A stretch of DNA of 64,000 nt. It comes from JAHFDS01 sp964593795 (GTDB taxonomy: Bacteria; Myxococcota_A; Polyangia; JAHFDS01). Made by a program: the position numbers and the translations under genes. The notes under the pieces are model-generated. The model worked only from the letters and a program-made list of their open reading frames with translations, had not been told where the DNA came from and did no database searches. Location of the stretch: positions 1 to 64,000 of the forward strand of contig CAZQJC010000282.1 in the NCBI GenBank assembly GCA_964593795.1. The letters run 5' to 3'. How positions within the stretch are numbered: position 1 is the stretch's first letter; each line of letters begins with the position of its first letter. Positions 30,713 through 38,749 of this stretch are shown piece by piece.

Positions 30713-30736
30713 GCTCGTGGTGTGCACACCACGAGC
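30713..30736. promoter_or_regulatory. Perfect 24-bp palindrome in the element's control region
   Basis: The half-site GCTCGTGGTGTG is followed directly by its exact reverse complement, with no spacer. It lies in the non-coding stretch between the small excisionase-like gene (ending upstream at 30494) and the helix-turn-helix operon. Candidates are an operator for one of the element's DNA-binding proteins or a replication/transfer site. Confidence 0.6.
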
Positions 30737-30867
30737 GGCTTCGCAGGAGCGCTGGCCGGTACCGCACGAGAAGGGTCCAGGAGCTAGCGTGCGGGCAAGC
30801 CCAGGGCAGCTGATTGCACGAGGCCTCCGCGCTCGCGCCCCGCGGGACGGTCCCGCTGATTTGTGCT

Positions 30868-31219
30868 GCGCCCCGGATCGGGGCCCGTGCTCCACGCGCT
30901 CGATTCGATTCGGGGCGCGAGTTTCTTCAGCGGTGTCGTACCTCCACGAGCGCTGCGCCCCGAATGCCCCGCGCCGCCAGAATGGAGGGGGACCTCCGTA
31001 GGAAGGTGCGCGTTGCGCGTCGCCACCGCGAGCGCGACAACGACGGCCCTACACGAGGTACCTCCAAGGCGTGGGCATTCGGGGCATTCGGGGCGCAAGA
31101 TCGGAGAGAAGAGAGTAAGTGTCTGGATCTCTGCCTGTTTCTGGAGGAGACGGACGCAGGCGGTCGCGCCCCGAATCGACGGTCGCGCCCCGAATCGACG
31201 GGGTTGCGCCCCGGATCGA
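30868..31219. repeat. Iteron-like array of GCGCCCCGRAT motifs
   Basis: Seven copies of GCGCCCCG[A/G]AT[C/G] occur in 352 bases. Plus-orientation copies start at 30868, 30955, 31166, 31185 and 31206. Minus-orientation copies are at 30906-30918 and 31085-31096, and a partial copy lies at 31074-31084. The last three plus copies are 19-21 bases apart, the spacing of about two helical turns seen in replication iterons. The rest of the 30495-31294 interval shows no convincing gene. It may be an origin or a cooperative operator for the element. Confidence 0.7.
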
Positions 31220-31294
31220 GCGGTCGGGTGGTCCGCCGACCCCTCTACTGCAGGAGCGCGGAGCTCGCCCTGGAGGGTAGTGCCGCGGGTGGCG

Positions 31295-31933
31295 TCACCT
31301 CGGCTGGTCGCCAGTGCACCCCGGTAGCCCAGCGACCTCCTCATCGAGCTCGCCGTCATCGACGTCGACCTGGTCGGGGTGGACGGTCCAGGCGGGCAAC
31401 GCGGGCAGCCCCTTGGGCAGCGGCCCCAGTACCGGCTCGAGGGCTTCGGGGACCTCGAACGTGACCCTGACCTCCCAGGCGCGGCCCTGCTTCTCGGCCC
31501 TTGCGATGCGCTTCTGGATCGCGTGGGCACGCGGGGACAGGGCGAGTCGAGTCGGCTTCGACTGGGCCCCCGGGCCCCCGGCCGCTCGACGCTTGGTGCG
31601 CCTCTCGAGCAGACGGCTCCTGTAGCGCATGATGCGCCGCGCCGATTCGAACCACCGGTTCGCGAGCTCGGGCTGGCCGCGCTGCTGGAGCTGGCGCACG
31701 TGGCCGAGGGCCTCCTCCTCGAGCGCCCGCATGCGCTCGAGGGTCACGTCTACTGCTCGCTCGGCGGTGATGTACTCGGCGCTGTCGAGGCGCGCGCGCA
31801 CGTAGGTCACCTCGCGGTTGGCCGACTCCCAGCCGATCCTGAGGTGCTTGGCGATGGCATTGACGCTCGCGCCCTCGGCAAGGAGCCGCGCGACCACGCG
31901 GCGCCGCTCGCGCTGAACCGAACGCTTGATCAT
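31295..31933 (-). CDS. Helix-turn-helix protein of the mobile element
   Basis: This is a 212-residue protein of unknown role. The N-terminus has a homeodomain-like or resolvase-like helix-turn-helix: RRVVARLLAEGASVNAIAKH followed by LRIGWESANREV. A long charged helix follows (about 55-125), resembling small terminase subunits in texture, then a Pro-rich acidic C-terminal part. Its ATG overlaps the stop of the preceding 82-residue gene (ATGA). It is the last gene of a four-gene minus-strand operon and ends 75 bases from the iteron-like array, which it might bind. Confidence 0.6.
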   Translation of the reverse strand: MIKRSVQRERRRVVARLLAEGASVNAIAKHLRIGWESANREVTYVRARLDSAEYITAERAVDVTLERMRALEEEALGHVRQLQQRGQPELANRWFESARRIMRYRSRLLERRTKRRAAGGPGAQSKPTRLALSPRAHAIQKRIARAEKQGRAWEVRVTFEVPEALEPVLGPLPKGLPALPAWTVHPDQVDVDDGELDEEVAGLPGCTGDQPR

Positions 31934-32178
31934 CGCCGGCCCTCGATTGCCGCCTCCGCGGACGAAGAGAGGGACGCGAGGCGACGTATCCGCCGGATGT
32001 TGCGTGGAGCACCGCCACGACCGATCGCGACTGCTGTCGCAGGCTCTGCAGCGATCGCCGAGGATCGCCAGCGAACCTCGCGACTTGCGCCTGCGTGCTT
32101 TCGCTCGCGACGCGGCTCGCGGCGCCTCCGCGGGCGCTCGCTCGATCCGGTCATCTGTGGGCTCCCCCCTCTCGTCAT
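31930..32178 (-). CDS. Small Arg-rich protein in the element operon
   Basis: This 82-residue basic protein of no known family is supported by its junctions. The ATG follows the upstream stop with no gap, GGAGG lies in the upstream gene's end, and its own stop overlaps the next ATG by four bases. The composition is Arg/Ala/Ser-rich with no clear domain. It may be a nucleic-acid-binding accessory protein, or a frame kept only for translational coupling. Confidence 0.5.
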   Translation of the reverse strand: MTRGGSPQMTGSSERPRRRREPRRERKHAGASREVRWRSSAIAAEPATAVAIGRGGAPRNIRRIRRLASLSSSAEAAIEGRR

Positions 32179-32790
32179 TCAGCCGCTTCCTCCACGCTCT
32201 TCCCGCACTCTGCGCATGGCTCGGAGCCACATCGGCGAGCGCGACGTACGCGGTCGCATCGGCGCGCCCTGCCTGCGCAGCAGGCGCCAGATGGTCCCGC
32301 GCTGGTGCCGATAGTGGCGGGCGATCGCCGCGATCGAGTAGCCGTGGATGTAGTCGCGCTTGATGGCCGCGCGACGGGAGCGCGTGAGCACCAGCGGCTC
32401 CGTGGGCTCCGGCTTCGGGCTCACCTTGGGCCCTCGCTGCGCGCCAGCTCTTCGCGCGCGCACCTCGGCCTTCATCTGGTCGTGAAGGCCAGGCATGTAC
32501 TTGACCATCCACTCGCGCAATGACCGCGGACGCAGACCGAGCTGCAGCGCCATCTGGCCGACCGTCAGGGCCTGCCCACGAAAGAGGTGAATGCGACCTC
32601 GCCGCATGTCGATGGCGTCCCGCTCCGCCTGCGTCCGTGGCCGGCGGTAGCGGAGTCCTCGCTTGGCCAGCCGGTACAGCACGGTTCGCGCGGCGATGCC
32701 GTGGAGGCGTCCGATCTGCTCCGCGTCCACGCCGGCCTGGAACATCTGCACGGCCTCCTCGAGCTCCCGGTAGGGGATGATCCTGGGCAC
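32179..32790 (-). CDS. Protein with several helix-turn-helix modules
   Basis: The 203-residue product starts at the GTG at 32790, which has GGAGGT seven bases upstream. At least two DNA-binding modules are visible: VDAEQIGRLHGIAARTVLYR near residues 20-40, and IHGYSIAAIARHYRHQRGTI near 150-170. A third (LTVGQMALQLGLRPRSLREW) lies in the middle. Basic segments GLRYRRPRT and MRPRTSRSP follow the first and last modules. The layout resembles transposase/invertase-type recognition domains without a catalytic domain. The preceding gene's stop codon lies inside its ribosome site. Confidence 0.65.
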   Translation of the reverse strand: MPRIIPYRELEEAVQMFQAGVDAEQIGRLHGIAARTVLYRLAKRGLRYRRPRTQAERDAIDMRRGRIHLFRGQALTVGQMALQLGLRPRSLREWMVKYMPGLHDQMKAEVRARRAGAQRGPKVSPKPEPTEPLVLTRSRRAAIKRDYIHGYSIAAIARHYRHQRGTIWRLLRRQGAPMRPRTSRSPMWLRAMRRVREERGGSG

Positions 32791-32794
32791 CGTC

Positions 32795-33487
32795 CTACCT
32801 CCCGCCGCGCCGACTCCCGCGACGGACGATCGCCGCGTGCCGGTCCCGGTCGACCCAGCCGACGCCACCGCAATCGGGGCAACCGAGCTCCACGCCGGAG
32901 CAACCTGGACAGAGCGCGAACGGCACGCTCTTCTCGATCGCGACCAGATGGAAGCGCATGAGGCGGGCGGTACGGGCCATCACACCCTGCATCGAGCGTA
33001 CGCGACCTTCCGCGAGTCGCCCTTGCCGCTGCAGCTTCCGCAAGTCGTCCCTCGCCGCGTCCCACTGGGCCACGATCTCGCGCGCCGCCGTCAGGATACC
33101 GCCCAGGCGGTGCGTCCACAGCTGGTACGTCAGGCCCGCGTCGCCCGAGAGCTCTTGCGCGAGCCGGTCGCGCGGGACAGGTGAAGGCCTGCGATCGCCT
33201 GGGATCGCGCCACGGCTCCGCCGGGCGTTGATGCCCGCGACTCTGATCGCGTAGCGCCTGCCGCTGCGCTCTGCGATCCGCACCTCTCCCATCTGGCAAC
33301 GACCGCCAGATCGAGCCGCGCGCCGCTGGGCCACGAGCTCATGGCTGACCCCGCAGCGCCGCCCAAGCGCACGGTTGCTCAGGCCCCCCAGGGCTGGGTC
33401 GTCGAGCATGCGGTCCACGACGACGCGCTTGTCGACATTGCGGAGGCGGCCGACCATCGTCGGACTCACGAGCGGGTCCGTTTCCAT
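32795..33487 (-). CDS. Helix-turn-helix protein with C-terminal zinc-ribbon-like motif
   Basis: This is a 230-residue protein, first of the four-gene operon. The N-terminal half has a winged or ParB-like helix-turn-helix (LSNRALGRRCGVSHELVAQR, about 36-55), a basic linker and a helical middle. Near the end are two CxxC pairs, CPGC and CPDCGG, as in DnaJ-type zinc motifs. Family is not recognised; binding to the element's own repeats is a guess. Only 4 bases separate its stop from the next start. Confidence 0.6.
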   Translation of the reverse strand: METDPLVSPTMVGRLRNVDKRVVVDRMLDDPALGGLSNRALGRRCGVSHELVAQRRAARSGGRCQMGEVRIAERSGRRYAIRVAGINARRSRGAIPGDRRPSPVPRDRLAQELSGDAGLTYQLWTHRLGGILTAAREIVAQWDAARDDLRKLQRQGRLAEGRVRSMQGVMARTARLMRFHLVAIEKSVPFALCPGCSGVELGCPDCGGVGWVDRDRHAAIVRRGSRRGGR

Positions 33488-33780
33488 GATCGATCCGACG
33501 TCTGACAGCGGCTGCCAGATCCCAGCGGGGATCGGCTACATTGTCGTCCGCGCGGAAAAGCGCCATCGCGGGCCTGCTCCATCGCGCTCTGAACGACACC
33601 GTCCAGCGACTTGAGGAATGCGACGACGTCGTCGAGGTCTACGTCAGACGGGACGGAAGGCGATCCAGCACCGCTTCGTGCAGCGGAAGCCCCGTCTTGT
33701 GCCCGTCGTGGAGGTAGGCCCACGCGCGGGCGACGCCGCGGACCATGTGCGCGTTGATGAGGGACGGCGTGTGTCGTGTG
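33466..33780 (-). pseudogene. Possible frameshifted gene remnant at the element's right edge
   Basis: Two minus-strand frames look protein-like and meet near 33640. The first is HMVRGVARAWAYLHDGHKTG followed by LPLHEAVLDRLP. One frame over comes DVDLDDVVAFLKSLDGVVQS followed by AMEQARDGAF. Joining them needs one frameshift. No family is recognised. The region lies between the helix-turn-helix operon and the plus-strand kinase at 33805 and otherwise holds nothing I can name. Confidence 0.3.
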
Positions 33781-33804
33781 AGCTGCGATAGTTTAGGGTG
33801 AATC

Positions 33805-36078
33805 GTGCGATCTCGGTGCTGCTCCCTCGTCGGCCTGCTGCTCGGCTTGGCCGCCTGCTCGGAGCCGACGGTGCCGCTCGATCGATGGACGCTCGAGACT
33901 CCGGACGGGCGCCAGCAGGCTGTCCTGCTGCCCGCCACGATGGGGCTCCCGGACCGAGCGATCGACTACCGGCTGACGTCCTCCGCCGCGCTCCCGGCGG
34001 CCTGGCATGGCAAGTCGCTCTCCCTGGCGGTGCCGTACTTCGCCGGGGTGGCTCGACTCGAGGTCGAGGGTGAAAGGCTCGACGCCCTCGGACAAGGGGA
34101 CGACGCGCACTACCGAAGCCTCGGCCCGCAGGTGTTCAGGCTGCCGGCGCGGGTCACTGCGCGCGATCACCTCACCGTCTCCTTCGAGGTCGCGCACCGC
34201 TTCGCGCAGAGCGCGGAATTCCGCACCACGCCGCGCCTGAGCGCGCAGCCGCTCGGAGACGCCACCACGCGCCGTCTCGCCGGCGTGCAGGCGTGGTCGA
34301 GCACGCTCGGCCTCGGCATGCTCCTGACCGTCACCTTCACGAACCTCGTCCTGTTCCTGCGGGAACGCCGGCGGACGCACGGCTGGCTCGCCCTGCAAAC
34401 CGCGAGCGCCGCCGTCTACACGCTGTTCGTCCTCGGTGCGACGCGCAGCCTGGGCGCACGGTGCGAGATCCCGCTCATGACGGTGGGCCTGGTCGCCGCT
34501 GGGTTCGCGTCCGTCCACTACGCGCGCGCCGCATTCGGCCTCTCGCCACCCCACCGGATCTGGACCGCCCTGCTCGTCGGGAACATCCTCGTGGCCCTGC
34601 TCTCGACCGATCCCTTCTCTGGCCCGCGGCGCCTCGGGCCCACGGTCATCGTCACGCTGCTCATCGTGTTCGCAGACCAGCTCCGCCTGTTCGTACGGCT
34701 CGCACGCGCACCCGAGCGGAGGGTCGGGGTCGTCACCAACCTCGTCGGCTGGGTGCTGATGGGCCTCACCGTGCTCCCCGACATGCCGGTCTGGATGGGC
34801 CTGGGCGAGCCCTTCGGCGGGCTCCGCCTGGCGGGCGTGGGATTCGCCCTGTATTCGCTGGCGCAGCTGGTGGCGCTCTCGGAGGCGCACCTCGCGAGCC
34901 AGCGGCATGCGGTCGCCCTCAACGAGGACCTCGGGCTCCGCCTCCGCGAGCTCACCGAGCGGCAGGGCGAGATCGAGACGCTCAACGCCGAGCTCAAGCG
35001 ACAGATCTCCGATCGCTCCGGATTGCTCGCGAACGCCCTCGCACGCTTGAGGGTCGGCGGGATCCTCGACCTGCCCGAGGGCGCCGACATCGACGCGCGG
35101 TACCGGATCGTCCGCCGGATCGGATCGGGTGCGACGGGCGTCGTGTACGAGGCGCTCCGGCTACGCGACCGCAGGCGCCTCGCGCTCAAGGTCCTGGCGC
35201 GCGCGACGCAGATCCACACCCTGGCGCGCTTCGCCCGCGAGGCGGAGCTCATCGCGCGCGTGAGCCACCCGAACGTGGTCACGATCGTGGACGCGGACCT
35301 CGCTCCCGAGGGCTTCATGTACTTCGTCATGGAGCTCGTGGAGGGCGGGAGCCTCCTCGACTGCCGCGAGCGCTTCGGTCAGGTGACCTGGGCGCTCGAG
35401 ACGCTCGCGCAGGTCGCTGCCGGACTCGACGCAATCCACCGCGAGGGCATCGTCCACCGCGACCTCAAGCTCGGCAACGTCATGATCGGCGCGGCCGGAC
35501 CGGGCGGCGAGCAGCGCGTGAAGATCGCCGACTTCGGCGTCTCGGGCCTCGACGCGGATCCCGATGCGGACAGCGAGCCGCAGGCCGCGCAGCCCCCAGG
35601 CGTCCCCGTCGAGCACCGGACGGTCGACGACGACTTCACCTCGACGCTCCCCATCGACGGCACGCTCCCGACGGGGAGCGCTTCCGTGGCGACGCCGAGG
35701 GCCCCATCGTCCGGCTCGGCGACCGACCCCGACGTGGACTCGCACCGGCTCACGCAGACCGGTCAGGTCGTGGGCACGCTCGCGTACATGGCGCCCGAGC
35801 TCGCGCGCAGGGCGACGGTCGTGCGGCCGAGCGCGGACGTGTTCGGCTTCGGGGTCATGGCGTTCGAGCTCTTGACGGGCCGCTACCCGTTCCGGACGCC
35901 GCCGGCGCTGCTCGCCCTTCACCGGCAACAGGCCGAGCCGGCCGAGCGCTTCGCGGAGAGCTGCCCAACGCTCTCCGCGACGCTGGCCGAGCTGTTCCAG
36001 CGCTGCCTGTCCCTCGACGCGCAGGAGCGCCCGCTCGCCGCCGAGCTCGTGACCGCGCTCGAGCGGCAGCGCACCTGA
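33805..36078 (+). CDS. 7TM-DISM-like receptor fused to a Ser/Thr protein kinase
   Basis: This is a 757-residue membrane sensor kinase. After a signal/lipobox-like start (GLLLGLAACS) comes a beta-rich periplasmic part (about 25-165), then about seven hydrophobic segments (170-360) as in 7TM-DISM receptors, a coiled coil with GEIETLNAELKRQ, and a Hanks-type kinase from about 430. Kinase marks are the G-loop GSGATGVVYEA, Lys in LALKVL, HRDLKLGNVMI, DFGVSG and the APE equivalent MAPELAR. A Pro/Ser/Thr/Asp insert of about 70 residues splits the activation segment region. The start is a GTG. It is in the first position after the mobile element. Confidence 0.8.
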   Translation: MRSRCCSLVGLLLGLAACSEPTVPLDRWTLETPDGRQQAVLLPATMGLPDRAIDYRLTSSAALPAAWHGKSLSLAVPYFAGVARLEVEGERLDALGQGDDAHYRSLGPQVFRLPARVTARDHLTVSFEVAHRFAQSAEFRTTPRLSAQPLGDATTRRLAGVQAWSSTLGLGMLLTVTFTNLVLFLRERRRTHGWLALQTASAAVYTLFVLGATRSLGARCEIPLMTVGLVAAGFASVHYARAAFGLSPPHRIWTALLVGNILVALLSTDPFSGPRRLGPTVIVTLLIVFADQLRLFVRLARAPERRVGVVTNLVGWVLMGLTVLPDMPVWMGLGEPFGGLRLAGVGFALYSLAQLVALSEAHLASQRHAVALNEDLGLRLRELTERQGEIETLNAELKRQISDRSGLLANALARLRVGGILDLPEGADIDARYRIVRRIGSGATGVVYEALRLRDRRRLALKVLARATQIHTLARFAREAELIARVSHPNVVTIVDADLAPEGFMYFVMELVEGGSLLDCRERFGQVTWALETLAQVAAGLDAIHREGIVHRDLKLGNVMIGAAGPGGEQRVKIADFGVSGLDADPDADSEPQAAQPPGVPVEHRTVDDDFTSTLPIDGTLPTGSASVATPRAPSSGSATDPDVDSHRLTQTGQVVGTLAYMAPELARRATVVRPSADVFGFGVMAFELLTGRYPFRTPPALLALHRQQAEPAERFAESCPTLSATLAELFQRCLSLDAQERPLAAELVTALERQRT

Positions 36079-36098
36079 TCCGCGCGGCCACGCGGCCT

Positions 36099-36115
36099 GT
36101 CGCACGCCACGCGAC
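36099..36115. promoter_or_regulatory. GTCGC-N7-GCGAC palindrome before the GH31 gene
   Basis: GTCGC acgccac GCGAC, with the stem extended to CTGTCGC/GCGACAG. It lies 125 bases before the ATG of the tagged GH31 lipoprotein. One of seven such intergenic sites, each before a GKxD-tagged lipoprotein gene. Confidence 0.6.
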
Positions 36116-36240
36116 AGCGGCCACACCGGGCGCCGCGCGTGCTCGCCGCGCGCAGCAACAGGAGCCACGAATCTCGCGGCCCTGAGCGTCTGGCGATCCC
36201 CGCGCACGTCCGGCACGCGGCGTGAAAAGGGGCCAGTGTC

Positions 36241-38622
36241 ATGCCGAGCCTCCGGACGGTGCCCGTGCTGCTTCGCGTCCTGTCGGTCGCCCTCGCCGGA
36301 TGCGGCGCCGAGCCCGGGCCAGACGGCGACGACGCGGCCTGGGACGATCCATCCTGGCCCGAGGCGGACGCTGACGGCGACAAGGCCGACGACGCCTCCG
36401 CGCTGGGCGCCGCGAGCTGCTTCGCCCCTCCTGGCACCGCGACGACATCCGCGACCCTGCCCGCCCAGGTCGCGCTCGGCGGGTTCCGCGTCGCGATCGG
36501 GCGCGATGGACACCTCGAGGTCACGAGCAGGCTGACTGCGGATCGGCCGCTGTTCTCGAGCCCGCGGGGTGGCGGCCTCCTCGCAGCGGCGCGTGGGACG
36601 CTGTCGGTGGAGGATCGCCAGGGCTCTTTTTCGCCCCACGCGACCGTGGACGCGCGCTGCACCGACGCCCGGCTCGACACCGCCTCCAGGGCGGGTCGTG
36701 CGCTGGTCCTGCGTGGCCGCTTCGCCGATACCTCCCTGGCCTGTCGCCCGCTGCGCTGGGAGCTCCAGCTGTGCGAGCTGCGCCCAGGGCACCTCGCCTT
36801 CCGCGCTACCACCAGCGATCGCCGCTTCGGTCGCATCACGCTGCGCGCCGCTTCGGATGCCGACGAGCGCATCTACGGCGCGGGCGAGCAGTTCGCGCGG
36901 GACCGCATCGATCTCAAGGGCCGGCTCATCCCGGTGCTGTCGCAGGAGGGAGGCGTCGGCCGCGGCCAGCTGCCCATCACGCCTGCGGTCGACCTCGCCT
37001 CGCGTGGCTCGGGCGGCAGCGAAGACAGCACCTACTACGCTGCGCCGCACTACCTCACGAGCAAGCTCCGCTCCCTGTTCCTGGAGAACACCGAGTATGC
37101 GGAGCTCGACTTCCGTCAACCCACGACCATCGAGCTCACGGCGTGGGCGCCTTCGCTGACCGGCCGCATCCTCGCCGGTCGCACGCCGCTCGAGCTCATC
37201 GAGCGCTTCACCGATTACGCGGGGCGCATGCCGCCCCTGCCTGCCTGGGTCGACTCCGGCGCCATCGTCGCGCTCGCGCGGGACCTGCCCGAGAGCGCGC
37301 GCATCGTGGACGAGCTGCGCGCCCACGGCGCCGCCATCGCGGCGGTCTGGAACCAGACCTGGTCCGGCAAGGTCAAGACCTTCGTCGGCGAGCAGGTGCT
37401 CTGGAACTGGGTGCAGAGCCCGACCTTCCACCCGGGCTGGGCGGACTTCGTCGCGGGGATGTCCACAAAGGGCATCCGCACGCTCTGCTACGTCAACCCG
37501 ATGTTCGTGGATCCGCCCGCGGACGCGCACGTCACCCGGAGCCTCTACGCGGAGGCGCTCTCGGCCGGCCACTTCGTCCGGCGCGCCGACGGCTCCCCCT
37601 ACCTCCTGCGCGTGACGGCCTTCGACGTCGGCCTGCTCGATCTGTCGAGCGAGCCCGCCCGGCGCTGGATGAAGCAGGTCATCCGCGACGAGGTGCTCGG
37701 CCGGGCCGGCTGCAGCGGGTGGATGGCGGACTTCGCCGAGGCCCTGCCGTTCGACGCGCGCCTGGCCTCCGGCGTCTCCGCCGCCAGCTTCCACAACCGC
37801 TACCCGGTGGAGTGGGCGCGCCTTCACCGCGAGGCGGTCGTCGAGGCGGGGCGCCTCGGCGACGTCCTCGTCTGGAACCGCTCTGGCGGCGCCCGCACGC
37901 CCGCGTACAGCCTGCTCCTGTGGGAGGGCGATCAGCTCACGACCTGGGACCAGTACGACGGCCTCCGCAGCGCGCTTCATGGCCTCCTCGGCGGCGGCTT
38001 CTCGGGGATCGCGCTCAACCATTCCGACACCGGCGGCTACACCTCGCTCAGCGCCGGCGGGGTCGGCTACCGCCGCGAGCCGGAGCTGCTCGAGCGGTGG
38101 ATCGAGATGAACGCGTTCTCCGCGGTGCTGCGCACCCACGAGGGCAACCAGCCGGCCGCGAACGCGCAGGTCTACAGCGACGACGCCGCGATGGATCACT
38201 TCGCGCGCTTCTCGCAGGTCTACCGCGCCCTCGGTCCTTATCGCAGGACGCTCCACGCCGAGGCCGCGCTCCACGGCTGGCCGGTCGTCCGTCACCTGTG
38301 GCTGCAGTACCCGGACGACCCGGTGGCGGGAAGCGTCGACGACGAGTTCCTGCTCGGCGCCGACGTGCTCGTGGCGCCCACCGTGGAGAAGTGCTGGACG
38401 GCGCCCTTTTGCAACCGCGATCGCGACGTCTACCTGCCGCGCGGCGAGTGGGTGCACCTGTGGACCGGCGAGCTCCACGGCTCGAGCACCGGCGGCAGCC
38501 ACACGCTCGTCAAGGCGCCCGTCGGCCAGCCCGCGGTCTTCTACAGGCGCGGCGCCGCGATGGCGCCCGGGTTCCTCGCGGCCCTCCGCGCCGCCGGCAT
38601 CGACGTCCCGGCGAGCCCCTGA
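36241..38622 (+). CDS. GH31 glycosidase lipoprotein, sulfoquinovosidase-like branch
   Basis: This is a 793-residue predicted lipoprotein with signal peptide and lipobox ALAGC (Cys21), an acidic linker, and the tag-like DGDKADDAS. The catalytic part resembles YihQ-type GH31: GAGEQFARDRIDLKGR with a following QEGGVGRGQ, WNQTWSGK, nucleophile Asp in GWMADFAEALPFD, and acid/base Asp in LNHSDTGGYTS, then RTHEGNQP. The residue aligned with the sulfonate-binding Arg of YihQ appears to be Gln (VGEQVLWNWV), so the substrate may be another alpha-glycoside. A decayed fragment of a second copy lies at 50657-51048. Confidence 0.8.
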   Translation: MPSLRTVPVLLRVLSVALAGCGAEPGPDGDDAAWDDPSWPEADADGDKADDASALGAASCFAPPGTATTSATLPAQVALGGFRVAIGRDGHLEVTSRLTADRPLFSSPRGGGLLAAARGTLSVEDRQGSFSPHATVDARCTDARLDTASRAGRALVLRGRFADTSLACRPLRWELQLCELRPGHLAFRATTSDRRFGRITLRAASDADERIYGAGEQFARDRIDLKGRLIPVLSQEGGVGRGQLPITPAVDLASRGSGGSEDSTYYAAPHYLTSKLRSLFLENTEYAELDFRQPTTIELTAWAPSLTGRILAGRTPLELIERFTDYAGRMPPLPAWVDSGAIVALARDLPESARIVDELRAHGAAIAAVWNQTWSGKVKTFVGEQVLWNWVQSPTFHPGWADFVAGMSTKGIRTLCYVNPMFVDPPADAHVTRSLYAEALSAGHFVRRADGSPYLLRVTAFDVGLLDLSSEPARRWMKQVIRDEVLGRAGCSGWMADFAEALPFDARLASGVSAASFHNRYPVEWARLHREAVVEAGRLGDVLVWNRSGGARTPAYSLLLWEGDQLTTWDQYDGLRSALHGLLGGGFSGIALNHSDTGGYTSLSAGGVGYRREPELLERWIEMNAFSAVLRTHEGNQPAANAQVYSDDAAMDHFARFSQVYRALGPYRRTLHAEAALHGWPVVRHLWLQYPDDPVAGSVDDEFLLGADVLVAPTVEKCWTAPFCNRDRDVYLPRGEWVHLWTGELHGSSTGGSHTLVKAPVGQPAVFYRRGAAMAPGFLAALRAAGIDVPASP

Positions 38623-38641
38623 GCAGTCCCGCCCCCACCCC

Positions 38642-38658
38642 GTCGCCAGCGACGCGAC
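38642..38658. promoter_or_regulatory. GTCGC-N7-GCGAC palindrome before the muramidase gene
   Basis: GTCGC cagcgac GCGAC, ending 92 bases before the ATG of the GKxD-tagged GH104 lipoprotein. It shares the arms and exact 7-base spacer of the other sites. Confidence 0.55.
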
Positions 38659-38749
38659 ACCGCCGCGTGGCGCGCCTGACGACAGCCGCGAGATCCCGGC
38701 ATCGTGCGCCGCCGCAGGCCTGGCGAGCCAGTTGCAATCACCTCCCCGC

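Noticed and set aside
32779..32788. CCTGGGCACC, matching the tRNA-Phe 3' end, as a possible attR
   Set aside because: Only ten bases, and it lies across a gene start inside the element; a similar match at 29341 is inside coding sequence. Not a convincing attachment repeat.
38732..38749. Earlier TTG start for the muramidase
   Set aside because: The ATG at 38750 gives a better signal peptide n-region; the TTG adds only six residues.
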